Part shown: positions 46,642 to 57,255 of the stretch, piece by piece
How positions within the stretch are numbered: the stretch's first letter is position 1
How the letters are laid out: every line of letters begins with the position of its first letter
From: Dipodascopsis uninucleata var. uninucleata
Lineage: Eukaryota > Ascomycota > Lipomycetes > Lipomycetales > Lipomycetaceae
Assembly (NCBI GenBank): GCA_030568195.1
Contig: JAJLTO010000002.1
Coordinates: 930,001-994,000, forward strand
Reading direction: 5' to 3'
Length of the DNA: 64,000 bases
The notes under the pieces: model-generated
Seen by the model: the letters and a program-made list of their open reading frames with translations, nothing else
Told to the model about the DNA's origin: nothing
Database searches by the model: none
Program-made: the position numbers and the translations under genes

Positions 46642-47790
46642 ATGGCAAATACCACAACGGATACCTCTACAGATAGCATAACAAAAAGCCAGTCTGGCTT
46701 AGAAAGTCAACATTCTATTTTGCACTATTCTTCATTTACTTTCCTACCTGACTTACTAGATCTCTTAGACCGTGTGTCTGCGGGGACGTTATCACCAAAA
46801 GACCTCGACAATGAGGCTGGAAGATTGAGAATAAAGATTCAGAGAGCACGAAATCTCTTGGAGTCATTACCTGATGTGCATGTATCTAATATTGATGAGC
46901 AAATGGTGAAAATTTCAGAACTTAAGAAAAAAATTGAAAGAAAAAAAGATTTGTTGTTAAAAGTCACTACCATTTCACGAGGAGTCGTTGAGGGTGATAG
47001 TTACATACACTGTGGAGACTTCGCAGATGAAGACGAGAAAGCGAAAATCAAGGGCAGCATGAATTCGAAAGAAAATATCGGAGATGATGGAATACGTGAT
47101 ATGTTCGATCAAAGTGCCGATAATGCCAAACAGGTGCTTGGCGAATCAAAGCCTGAAATGATGGAACTTGATGAGCAGCTAGATGGTCTCAAAAGTGGAA
47201 ACGTGCCTGGTGCAAATGATAGCGAATTGGTGGCTTCCGAAGTTAATGGTAAGGTTAATGCTGATATGACTGTCAGTGAACCAAAACGAGAAATTAGTGA
47301 AGAGGTGGAAATGCGCGAGTTCATGCAGATGATGGAAACAAATTCTGAACAAAATGATCGTCGGCTTGTAGCCTCTGACGTTAATGCCATATCTGGTAAC
47401 TTGCAGAGAGCGATGAACGAAGACTCTGTTCCAGATTTCAATATCGAAATTACAGAATTAAGTCACGGTGAAGATGAGTTAGTTGAAGGAGATTACAAAT
47501 CTCGTGACAATGTTATAGACGACAGCAAGAACGACAATAATGTACAAGAGGACATTCATAACGAAGAAGATATTGAAGGCAGGCAGAATTATGGTTCTAA
47601 TGAAGCTATGTCTCCTATTCCTACAGAATCAACTGAGCTAACTAGAGCAGAAAGTGATCTCGGAAAGCCTGTATCAGCATCTGATGCTACCGATAACCAA
47701 ATAAAAAATTATGATAACAAAAATTCGGAAGAAAAGAGCAAAGAGAGCGACGAGATTGATGATCAAATGATGGAAATGGATTCCTCCTGA
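46642..47790 (+). CDS. MED9: Mediator subunit 9
   Basis: An intronless gene of 382 residues. The Med9/Cse2 core lies at about 27-110: FTFLPDLLDLLDRVSAGTLS, then PKDLDNEAGRLRIKIQRARN, then a coiled coil (ISELKKKIERKKDLLLKV). Med9 sits in the middle module of Mediator and contacts RNA polymerase II regulators. The usual protein is 110-150 residues; here about 270 acidic, Ser/Asp/Asn-rich residues follow, with two related degenerate segments (DSELVASEVNGKVNADMTVS and DRRLVASDVNAISG). The tail is one open frame with no donor, so it is taken as real. An extended acidic tail could be lineage-specific. Confidence 0.88.
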   Translation: MANTTTDTSTDSITKSQSGLESQHSILHYSSFTFLPDLLDLLDRVSAGTLSPKDLDNEAGRLRIKIQRARNLLESLPDVHVSNIDEQMVKISELKKKIERKKDLLLKVTTISRGVVEGDSYIHCGDFADEDEKAKIKGSMNSKENIGDDGIRDMFDQSADNAKQVLGESKPEMMELDEQLDGLKSGNVPGANDSELVASEVNGKVNADMTVSEPKREISEEVEMREFMQMMETNSEQNDRRLVASDVNAISGNLQRAMNEDSVPDFNIEITELSHGEDELVEGDYKSRDNVIDDSKNDNNVQEDIHNEEDIEGRQNYGSNEAMSPIPTESTELTRAESDLGKPVSASDATDNQIKNYDNKNSEEKSKESDEIDDQMMEMDSS

Positions 47791-48231
47791 GTATAGAGAC
47801 CGATTATACAGAATAGACTTCAGGGGTTCTTAGATTGATAGGTTTATAAGATAATAAACAGATTTAGACAGAATAGGCATACTTAGTGATATAGTGCAAT
47901 TAATTTATTAACATAATATTTAACCAGAAGAAAAAGCAGAAAACATTAATATTGAGAATCCAGAACGAACAAAACTTTTTTATTTTCCATGTTGAAATGG
48001 AAGGTTCCACTGCTAACAAACTCGCTTACCAGTTTCATATTCTTCTCTTATGCAGATCGTGCTCTTCTGCCCGGAGAATTTTTTGTTCAAGATTCTATAA
48101 AAAATCATAAACAAATCATTTTATTGATATTTTGACCTCACAATTAATTCTACCCTTTCTTCCGACTCGCGTACAGTCATTCCTCCAAAAACACATACAC
48201 AATCAATACATCCCTTCTATATGTTAGACGT
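47791..48231. other. Convergent intergenic region
   Basis: 3' flanks of MED9 and SHM2. No feature recognised. Confidence 0.6.
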
Positions 48232-49959
48232 CTAAACCGGGAGAGGGAACTGGGAGGCCCAAGCAGCGACTTCATTATGGAGCTGAGTAAGAGTCTCAGA
48301 GCCTTGCGAGATCTTCTCTTTAAAGTCCTTCAACTTGTTAGCCTCCTTTGGAAGTGAAGACTGAGTCTCAATGGCTATCTGGACAGCGCGGTCAATGTAC
48401 TCGACAATCTTCTTGAAATCCTCCTCACCTAGGCCCCGCGTAGTCATAGCTGGAGCACCAATACGAATACCACCGGGAACAAGAGCAGACTTATCACCGG
48501 GGATAGAGTTCTTGTTCAGAGCGATATTCATGTTCTCACAAACAGACTCAACACGAGCACCGTCAATACCCTTCTGACGCAAGTTAACGAGAACCATGTG
48601 TGAGTCAGTACCGCCGGAGACAAGAGTGTAGCCTTTAGCTATGAACTCCTTCTCAAGGACCTTGGCGTTCTTGAGAACCTGGCTTTGATAAGCCTTGAAT
48701 TCAGGAGACTGAGCCTGTTTAAGAGCAACAGCGAGAGCAGTAATGGTATGGTTGTGCGGACCACCCTGATGACCAGGGAAGACAGAGAAGTTAATGGGAT
48801 TTTCCAGATCGTACATTGTCTCCTTACCAGTCTTTGGATTGACAGAGCGGACACCACGACGGAAGAAGATCATGGCACCACGGGGACCACGAAGGGACTT
48901 GTGGGTGGTAGTGGTAACGACATCAGCATAGTCGAAAGGTGACGGGATAACCTGGGCCGCAATGAGACCAGAGATGTGAGCCATGTCGACAACCAAGTAG
49001 GCACCGACCTTGTCAGCAATTTCACGGAAACGCTTGTAGTCAATTAATCTGCAGTAAGCAGAGGTACCGGCAACAATGACCTTGGGGCGGTAGAGAATGG
49101 CAGTCTTCTCGAGCATATCGTAGTCGATGATACCAGTCTCAATATCGACACGATACGGCATAGTCTCAAAGTAAGTAGAGACAGCAGAAATCTTCTTAGA
49201 ATCGGTCTGATAGCCGTGAGACAAATGACCGCCATGTGGAAGATCCAAACCCATTAAACGTTCGTGCGGGCGCATAATAGCCTGGTAAACCTGGAGATTG
49301 GCCGGGGATCCAGAAAGTGTTTGGACATTGACGCCCCACTTCTCCTTGTCAACGTGGAAGGCATCAAGAGCACGCTGCTGACAGAGACGCTCAATCTCGT
49401 CAATGTGCTGATTACCACCATAGTATCTGGCGCCAGGGTAACCCTCTGAGTACTTGTTGGACATTGGAGATCCCAAGGCGTCAAAGACAGCTCTAGAAGT
49501 AAAGTTCTCGGAGGCAATCAAGACAATTGATTCCTTCTGACGCTTTATTTCGGATTCCTAAGCAGAATAAGACAATTGCATTAGAATGCGCTGGCAAAGG
49601 AGACGCTTTAGTGCATTATGTCAGATACACAGAAAACATTTATCCCCTGATCTGATCATAGTGCAATAATTACAAATTTTTTTTTGACATACCATGATCT
49701 TTGCGACCTCTGGGTCGGTGGACGCCAAGGAGTCCTGGAGCATCTATAGACCTGAGTTAGCATGACGTCGGAATGCGCGAGTATTGCATATTGGAACTCC
49801 TGCAAGATTAGGCAAAATGGGACTGGCAACAGAAATCTTAACAGAACCGGAGTTTTCAGCACTGATATTTTTCCGAGGCATGCGACAAGCCCAAACCGCC
49901 CATCCAGCAAACCCTTTTATACTTACAGCCTTATGTGATTCGGGAAGAACGTAGGCCAT
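48232..49959 (-). CDS. SHM2: Cytosolic serine hydroxymethyltransferase
   Basis: Three exons, 49927-49959, 49693-49743 and 48232-49557, give 469 residues, the same as yeast Shm2. The enzyme moves a one-carbon unit between serine and tetrahydrofolate. Exon 1 is [11 protein letters not shown] and exon 2 [17 protein letters not shown]; exon 3 starts [19 protein letters not shown]. The PLP lysine is Lys248 in [31 protein letters not shown] and [13 protein letters not shown] are intact. No presequence is seen, so the cytosolic form is inferred. Both introns are phase 0 (183 and 135 nt). Codon use is strongly biased, as in highly expressed genes. Confidence 0.96.
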
Positions 49960-51075
49960 TTTAGCAAACGATGATCTTGTAAACAGATTTGCTGAGCAAT
50001 TAGAGAAATTTCTGACTGAAAAGATGTTCTATTGTGTCCAGAAAGAGAGGATGTTAGAATAGCTCTGAGAACTGCAGGTTAAAAAAGAAGAAAAAAGCCT
50101 GCAGAACTGCGAAGCGAGTCTTAAAATAAAATAGGAAAAAAAAATCCTGGTGGATCCATCACGTGATAACCTAATTACACGATGACAAACTGCGTGCGGC
50201 TTACGTAACAGCGTGTGACGGCATTACGAGACGAGTTGAGGAGCTCCGCGAGAGAGCCGATCCAGGAGGATTTCAGCTGTGAGCAGCACGAACATCTTAC
50301 CTTAGAGAGAGAGGGAGGCAGTCTTTGGAGCATCTGGCACAGGGACACACTTAGCAGCACTTGAGACGATCTGAGCGACCTGGACGCGGAGGATGACCTA
50401 GAAGAGCGGTTGCGAGAGAGGATGGAAAAATAGGAGGATGGGCAGAAGAATTAGTCAAATAAATTTCTTACGGCGCGTCTAGCAAAATTTAATGACAAAC
50501 TAAATTTTGGAAAAGATTAAAATAAAATGTAAAACAAAATAAAAAATTTTTGCCAAAATGCAAAAGTTACAAATTGGGATATGTAACACAAAATATATTT
50601 TCAGTGCTACACGAGTCTCGCTACCATGACTAAAGGTCTCTCTCTTGATTTTGTCTCCTTGACGCTCTTTACTGCTGTATACAGATTCCTCGTCTGCTTC
50701 TTCTCCCGTACGTAGTAGAAACACATCGCATCAACCGCTTAGCACTAATGGGCAGACACTGGAGAGACACTTCTCGATCGCAGCTGCCAACTCATAGTTA
50801 CCAGCCAGTGGACCCAGAGACGCAGTCGCGGCAAAAACCTAAAAAGAAGGCCGGCATCGCATACGAAAGAATACACTAAGCTTTAGCTCGCTCTGTCGAG
50901 ACAAGCTTTTCCTACATTATATTGGCACCTACAGAACCGTAGTCACAAGCTAATCTGTCCTCGACACCACGGAGAAGCATCGAACAGAAAAACCAGCAAC
51001 ATAAACGAAATAAGAACCGTTACAATTGACTGCTAATAATGCACTGTATTATTTGTACAGAAAAACCCAAGCCTA
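49960..51075. other. 1.1 kb intergenic region, SHM2 promoter
   Basis: SHM2 reads away from this region and CIT1 ends at its far side. It holds a palindromic TCACGTGA at 50159-50166. From about 50.7 kb the base composition rises toward the GC-rich block. No gene is visible. Confidence 0.5.
50159..50166. promoter_or_regulatory. TCACGTGA E-box
   Basis: A full Cbf1-type palindrome 200 bp upstream of the SHM2 ATG. The same core is seen upstream of MET17, matching sulfur/one-carbon control, by motif only. Confidence 0.5.
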
Positions 51076-52467
51076 CTACGCCCGATCCATGTCCGCTATC
51101 GAGCGCAGCGAAAGACTCTTCGGCCGCTCAATTGGCAGTCCCAAGACACGATCCCATATAAGCTGAGTAAGCGGACCTAGCGAGCGCGAGACTCCAAAAG
51201 TAACCGTGTAGTAGAGCGTTTCCGTAATGCCAAAGTGGTGGAACAGAACGCCAGACGACGAGTCTACGTTGGGATACGGGTTCTTGGTCTTTCCATGCTT
51301 GGTGAGCACCTCGGGCGCCACCTGCGACGTCTTCAGCACAAGCTGGAATAGCGGGTCTGCGCCTATAGATGGCCGCGACAGCGCAAAACCCATCAAGGCG
51401 TCGAAGCGAGGATCCGGCCGTCGTAGCACAGCATGTCCGTAGCCCGGAATCACCCGCCCTGAGCGTAGGGTCTTCCACAAGTACGCTTCGATGTCCGCGC
51501 TCTGTGGATTTGCCGGCAGATCCTTCTGCATCTGCAGCATAAACCGCAGCACTTCCTGCGCTGCAAGTCCGTGTAGCGGACCCGCCAGACCCTGCAGACC
51601 GGCAGAGTAGGACAGAAAGGGATCAGACAGCGCAGAACCCACAAGATGCGTTGCGTGCGCAGAGACATTGCCTCCTTCGTGGTCGCCGTGGAGCGCAAAG
51701 TACAGCCGCAGGAGGTCCACGAATTCTGCCGAGCTGTCCATGCCCATGAGGCGAGCGTAGTTCAGTGACCAGTCTGCAGAGGGAGAGAGCGAGCCGTGGA
51801 GCGGCCCCCCGCCGTGGTATGTGTTGTGGTAGATCTTGGCGGCGATCATTGGCAGCTTTGCGATCAGGCTTATGACGTCGTCGAACGTAGGCTCCCAGTA
51901 CTCAGACTTGGGCAGACCACGCTCGTACATCTTTGCGAATTTGGAGTCGTGATTGAGCGCAGACACTGCTATCGCAAACTGTGTCATTGGGTGGAGACTG
52001 GGCGGGAGCGTGTCGAGCAGATCGCTGACGTAGCGCGGGATCTGGCCCTGGGCCGCTAGATCTGCCGACAGCCCGCGCACCTGCTCGGTCGTAGGCACCT
52101 TGCCCGTCAAGAGATACCAAAACATGGCTTCCGGCAGCATTTCGCCGCCCTGCGGTGCCTTGGGGAGGACCTGCTGGCATTCTTTAATGGTGCGCCCATG
52201 GAATCTGATACCAGTCATTGGATCCAAAACAGAGCCCTCCCAGAGGATCGACTTGAGTCCTCTCATACCGCCAAGCAGATTGCTTACATGTACATCGCCG
52301 AGGCTGGATTCTCCTTTGTTGGCTCTGACAGACTGCAGCAGAGCCCTTTTTTCTGGGATCACCTGCTTTAGCTGGTCTTTGAGAGCTGTCGACGAATTCC
52401 TTGTGGAACGTGACGGGCCCAGTCTAGGGCGCTGCGGGCGGCGTGCCAGTGAGCGGCGGACTAACAT
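51076..52467 (-). CDS. CIT1: Mitochondrial citrate synthase
   Basis: A single-exon gene of 463 residues. It condenses acetyl-CoA and oxaloacetate in the TCA cycle. The N-terminus (MLVRRSLARRPQRPRLGPSR) is a strongly basic presequence. Catalytic residues are His299 in LHGLAAQE, His345 in GYGHAVLRRPDPR and Asp402 in NVDSSSGV. Other family blocks are GGMRGLKSILWEGSVLDP, FWYLLTGKVPT, LPPSLHPMTQFAIAVSAL and HGDHEGGNVSAH. The frame extends 29 codons upstream without an ATG, so the start is 52467. Its base composition (one counted row 58% GC) is well above the other genes (a LYS2 row is 45%), and the flank is also GC-rich. CTG falls on conserved leucines, e.g. in QEVLRF, supporting the standard code. 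Confidence 0.96.
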   Translation of the reverse strand: MLVRRSLARRPQRPRLGPSRSTRNSSTALKDQLKQVIPEKRALLQSVRANKGESSLGDVHVSNLLGGMRGLKSILWEGSVLDPMTGIRFHGRTIKECQQVLPKAPQGGEMLPEAMFWYLLTGKVPTTEQVRGLSADLAAQGQIPRYVSDLLDTLPPSLHPMTQFAIAVSALNHDSKFAKMYERGLPKSEYWEPTFDDVISLIAKLPMIAAKIYHNTYHGGGPLHGSLSPSADWSLNYARLMGMDSSAEFVDLLRLYFALHGDHEGGNVSAHATHLVGSALSDPFLSYSAGLQGLAGPLHGLAAQEVLRFMLQMQKDLPANPQSADIEAYLWKTLRSGRVIPGYGHAVLRRPDPRFDALMGFALSRPSIGADPLFQLVLKTSQVAPEVLTKHGKTKNPYPNVDSSSGVLFHHFGITETLYYTVTFGVSRSLGPLTQLIWDRVLGLPIERPKSLSLRSIADMDRA

Positions 52468-54984
52468 GGCTGTTCTGTAAAGAGGGGTTGTGTCGTTTCG
52501 GCGTCGATTGTGTCGTGCACGGCAATAGTATATAGGCAGGTGCTGCGTGCACACGAGAGTCTAGTAGTCTTGTTTCGTTTGTCTTCCTGTAGGATAGGCA
52601 GACGACTGGTGTAGTGGGGACAGAGAGCGATTTGGATCAAAGTGGGCAAGCAATTAAATAGAGCACAGTAGCACTTCGCGGCTCCGCATAGTATTTATTT
52701 ACGGCACATGAAGATCTCATGACTGGACGAGTTTGTTTCGCATGTGTCCCCAAAGCCGTTCGTTCCATCAAGCCGTTCGCTCTCTCCACATGCCTAGTCG
52801 TATCTATTTCGCGCACGGTTGGACTGTTGCCGTCTATAGATCGCCAGTGTTCTGTTCAGCTCGATCAGCAGCACACAGCTAGCTTAGCTTGCTAGACGCG
52901 TAGAGTAGATCGATCTGCCCGCAGCAGAGGTTCTCTGCATGGGCGACAGATCGCAGGCCCCGTATTGAAACGCGCATCAGCGTTGACAATGGCACGTGGA
53001 GCTGTATTTCCCCGCCTTCGGCGTACTGGGACAAATCGAGAGAGCGTGCAGCACGGTCCGGCGGCTATCCAGGCAGACCGCATTTTTCAGCACGCACACG
53101 GTCCGCGGAGAAGCAATACTGGGGCTATTGTGTAGCTCGCCAGACGGGACAGGCGATCACGAAGCTTTGAGAGCAGTAAAGGACGAACAGCTGTTCTACC
53201 GCAGTGAATAAGCGCACATGTAATATTGCGCTGCGCGAGTTACTAATTACTGCCCATTGTTGACATACCCCGCAAACATCAGCTCATCGCTGCAGCCAGG
53301 CAACGTCCACGCTGCCCATACACCGCGCATTTTCCCTGCAGGCATATCCCTTCTCAGCACACTCATCATCTTACACGCGCACGCTTCGCGCTATGCGTGA
53401 ACCACACAGAGACCTTGCGCTCCGCTCAGTCCCGCTGCCGCTACGTCACATATCACGATCCTGTTGCTCCGGATTCATGCGCAAATGCGCCGGATTAGCA
53501 TCCCGCTCGGGATGCTAGCCGTGCATGGCTAGCTGCCCGTGAAATTAAACTCTGTTTGCTGCGAGTCGCTGCACCAGAAGCGACTGTTTGCCGCACTGGG
53601 ACTAGTGCGCGCATGTCCGGGTAGCGGCTTATGAGTGAGCCGCACGTCACGAGTGCGTTTTTTTCGTTGCGATAAATAAGCGGCGCCGTTCTCAGCTGCC
53701 TGCAATGGAGAGCTACTGCGCTAGCGAGACGTGCTAGTGCCCGAGGGACGGAGAGAGATTCTGCAACCTGTGGACCACGCGTTTGCGGCCCTGGCTGCGC
53801 GGTTCACGAGAACGATGGAGTCGAGGTTTGGCGGTGTTGGCTGGCTCTTGGGCAAGCAAAGCACAGCGCGTACATCCTGCTGCGCCAGATAAGCACAGCC
53901 AAACTGAAAAAAAGAATTTAGTAGCTTACTATATAATACTGAGGCCAATTCGTTTGCGCTGCCAAGAATCCGCCTGTGACGCCAGAGAATTGGCTGGCCC
54001 ATCTCCCATTCCATTTGCTCTTATCACTCTTCACAGCATAGAGTGTGTTTTCCTTGACTTGCGCCAAGCATGTGCTTTCTGCTCATTACTCCTCTGCATT
54101 TGTCTGGCCCCCCTCCCTTGATCCAGAAAATCCCTTAAAAATCCCTGCTCAGCTCGCCCCCATCTAGTCCACCACACTATCCAGCCGCTTCTCCAAACCT
54201 CACCGTGCTTCGGCTCGCTTCTGCAGTAAATCAATGGGCGACGCCCGCAGTGCCCTCCAGCGCCCTGTACTTAACCCTAAACCCATATTATGTGTAGGCA
54301 TTTGACGAGGATACAGCGTAAGTGGCGCTGCTAGCTGCGAATATGGCGTATAGCGGTACGCAACCTGCAGTTTATGCAAGTACAATTTAGCCCGGGTCTA
54401 TGGGCAAGTCCTGGAAACAAATTCCGTATGGTGAACGTAGCCTTAAAAATCCACCTAGGCGGAAGGAACATTAATTAGAATCTACGCTCTTGAAAGAGAC
54501 GAGCTCTGTAACTGGTCACACCGAAGTAATCGCTTCACCTGTACCTGGATCCCAGCACATTTAACTGGCTATCGGGCAGCAAGTCATCTCCTTAATTGTT
54601 GCTCTCTTAGTAATAAACGATATAGTTCCGTCAAGTCCTAAGCGAATTGCGCAAGAGTGTGCCAGGCTGGTTTTCTAACGGTGTTCTCTCCTTCAAACTG
54701 AAGTTCTACACATCTAGGCATCTTTCTACCGGTAGCTAAGTCTCGTCTGCCGTTTAACACAGCGTTTTCCTCAGAGTTTATCCGAATACTTCCTGGTACT
54801 GCCACTAGGCACCGAAGCACTGCCGCTACTATTGTTGATAGCGGCTTTGGGACTGCTAGCACAGCTGTGAACAACGTTTCTAAGACACTCTGCCAGTCGA
54901 GAGTGAGGACACTAAAAAAAAAAAGAGCACATCTATCAATCAGATACACCTGTCCGTAGCGCATAAGCAGCTCCACTCGCTAAC
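52468..54984. other. 2.5 kb GC-rich region with no convincing gene
   Basis: The longest gene-free stretch in the window. Row 53281-53340 is 62% GC against 33% in the MET17/PFS2 spacer row 39181-39240. The open frames here (for example 53721-54014, minus) are short, overlap on both strands and show no domain. It carries two adjoining hairpins at 53496-53533 and an AACCCTAAACCC motif at 54273-54284. An unrecognised RNA gene or an origin is possible; nothing proves either. Confidence 0.6.
53496..53533. repeat. Two overlapping hairpins
   Basis: TAGCATCCCG-CT-CGGGATGCTA (53496-53517) has a perfect 10-bp stem, and GCTAGCC-GTGCAT-GGCTAGC (53514-53533) a perfect 7-bp stem; they share four bases. Just upstream the heptamer CCGGATT is directly repeated at 53469 and 53490. 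Confidence 0.8.
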
Positions 54985-56859
54985 ATGTCTCTTGAATCTG
55001 CGTTAGAGGAGGAACGTCTCGAGATCCTCAAGCTTCTCGAGTCCAAGAAGCCCGCCAATCAAGAAACCGATACATTAAGGCCGCCGGTACGTCCTTCCAG
55101 AACTTCGCGCTCTGCGTCCCCGCTTCGCTCTCGTCGCTATGCATCGGAGAGTGCTGCAGAACAGCAGGGTCGTACTGGTTCTCCTTTCGTTGGTGGAAAA
55201 ATCACTCCCTCGGCTTTGGTCAAGAACTTTAACAGTCTATCACCTGCCGCTCAGGAGCTGCTTCTGTCGTCCTCATCTGTGCCTGAACTGATCCAGCAGC
55301 AGCAACAACTGCAGCAACTACAGCAACAGCAGCAAGGTGTGGCACAGAGCTCACTCAGTCAGCGCCGTTTGTCTGGTGGTGTTACTCCTGGTTCTTCGCC
55401 GGGTTCTTCGACTCCGTCATCCTTGATTCTACCCTCAGCGAATGCCGAGCTTGCTCCATACCCTTTAATTGGCTCACAATCGAGACCCAGCCGATCCCAA
55501 CAACAACATCATCGTGCCGCATCATTTAGTTCTTATAGTGGCGGCGAGCCTCTCTCGAGACATATATCCGCAGATGACGAGGCTTCTGTGAAGGCATTTT
55601 TGAGCCACTATCAGCGACGAGGTTCTGTGTCTGGTCCGCCGTCCCCAATACTTACTCAGGGATCTGCCGGCTCAATTTCTCCTAGTTCTGCTTCCTCTAG
55701 CAGAGCACACTCGCCAACAGTTAGCAGGTCGCCTGAGCAAGATTTTTCTACTGCGTATAGACGTCTCTCGAATACTGCTCTGTTAAAGTCTGGTGGAAAG
55801 CTTGCTGCATTGGCAACAAAACGTTCACCGTCTATGGATGCACGACTAGAAAAGGATGATACTGACGAGGATGCAATTGAGTCTTCCTCTGACGAGGACT
55901 CTGACGCTTCTGATGAGGACTCTGACGTTGAGACGCATATCAAATCTGGAAGTACAAGTAGCGATCGAGCGCCACAGAGTCTAATGGCTGCTATGGAAGA
56001 GGAGCGTAAGGCTATATCCTCCTCGAAGAAGTATCAAGTACAATCGCTAATTGCACCACCACCCCCTTCGCATATCGACAATTCGTATCGCAGACATCTT
56101 ATTAGACCTAAGACGGCTTTTGATCTGATTGAAGATGCAAAACGATCCTTCGCCTCTCCATATACCTCAGATACAGAGGAGGCTAACGACATCCGCAAAG
56201 CTGTGAATATGCCCATTAATGTATCGGACATTGAAACCAACCTACTAGCTGGTCGCGTACTGCGGACTATCACTCGCGGGGATTACGCTTCAATTAGAGA
56301 ATCCAAGTCAAAGAAGCGATCCTATATTGTATCTACGGATTCGTCTCCTGAAGCTACCTATGCTTTAGAATGGGCAATTGGTACTATTTTACGAGATGGA
56401 GATATTATATACGCAGTTTCTGCCATTGAAGAGCCTGAGGAAGAGAGCAAAGACAGGTCATCTAGTTCGGATGCTACCTTGTTTGAGAACGAACGTATTA
56501 CTCTCGCCAAGGATATTACTGCCACTGTTGTCAAGCTTTTAAGGAAGACTAGATTACAAGTTGAGTGTGTCATTGAAGTCATGCACTGCAAATCTCCTAA
56601 GCACCTCCTGTGCGATGTCATAGATTATTTAAATCCAACTATGGTTATTCTGGGATCTCGAGGACGATCAGCACTGAAAGGAGTATTGTTAGGGAGTTTC
56701 TCAAATTATCTGGTGACGAAGAGTAGCGTACCAGTTATGGTCGCTCGTAAGAAGCTGAAGAAGAGTAAAAGTCATCATCATCGAACAACTATACCAGTAA
56801 AGTTTTCAAATAATTTGCGTGATGGTGTCTCGTCACTCAGTTTGGCCAAGGTCGATTAA
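54985..56859 (+). CDS. Universal stress protein (UspA) domain protein
   Basis: A single exon of 624 residues. The first 440 are disordered, Ser-rich, with a Gln run near residues 102-118 and an acidic stretch (EDSDASDEDSDVETH). The C-terminal UspA domain at about 445-590 begins RSYIVSTDSSPEATYALEWA and ends VILGSRGRSALKGVLLGSFS then NYLVTKSSVPVMV, the ATP-binding G-2x-G-9x-G(S/T) pattern. A basic tail follows. This arrangement is common in fungal Usp proteins; their role is poorly known, and no substrate can be inferred. The ATG at 54985 is the first in frame, 12 bp after an upstream stop-rich leader. Confidence 0.9.
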   Translation: MSLESALEEERLEILKLLESKKPANQETDTLRPPVRPSRTSRSASPLRSRRYASESAAEQQGRTGSPFVGGKITPSALVKNFNSLSPAAQELLLSSSSVPELIQQQQQLQQLQQQQQGVAQSSLSQRRLSGGVTPGSSPGSSTPSSLILPSANAELAPYPLIGSQSRPSRSQQQHHRAASFSSYSGGEPLSRHISADDEASVKAFLSHYQRRGSVSGPPSPILTQGSAGSISPSSASSSRAHSPTVSRSPEQDFSTAYRRLSNTALLKSGGKLAALATKRSPSMDARLEKDDTDEDAIESSSDEDSDASDEDSDVETHIKSGSTSSDRAPQSLMAAMEEERKAISSSKKYQVQSLIAPPPPSHIDNSYRRHLIRPKTAFDLIEDAKRSFASPYTSDTEEANDIRKAVNMPINVSDIETNLLAGRVLRTITRGDYASIRESKSKKRSYIVSTDSSPEATYALEWAIGTILRDGDIIYAVSAIEEPEEESKDRSSSSDATLFENERITLAKDITATVVKLLRKTRLQVECVIEVMHCKSPKHLLCDVIDYLNPTMVILGSRGRSALKGVLLGSFSNYLVTKSSVPVMVARKKLKKSKSHHHRTTIPVKFSNNLRDGVSSLSLAKVD

Positions 56860-57255
56860 TTATATTTGGAAGAATGCGAATCTATTGAAGTTACTGTGCC
56901 TTAAATATATATGTGACGAAAATACTTATGGCTACTTTTGTTAGCTTTCTTTATGGAATATCGTCATTTCGCAGCTGTAAATATTATTTGAGATAGCTGT
57001 GTTCTTTCTCTTACTTTCTTACTACGATCATTTCCATAGATTCAGAATAAAGATGATCTACTTGTTTTTGAAATTATTTGATAATTTGTTTATTTTCTGA
57101 TAAGTTTTACATTTTCTTTCTATTGTATCATATGAAACAAAAGATCTTGTTAAAAGATGATCTTTTTTTTACACCGTTTCCGTTTGTATTTCAATAAATC
57201 AATTATCTATGCTGAGCAAAAGAACTAGTAATACATTCACCACTTTTGTCTGTTT
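56860..57255. other. Convergent intergenic region
   Basis: 3' flanks of the Usp-domain gene and LCP5; AT-rich, nothing recognised. Confidence 0.6.

Noticed and set aside
53721-54014. 97-residue minus-strand open frame in the GC-rich block
   Set aside because: GC-rich DNA has few stops by chance; several overlapping frames of similar length occur on both strands.
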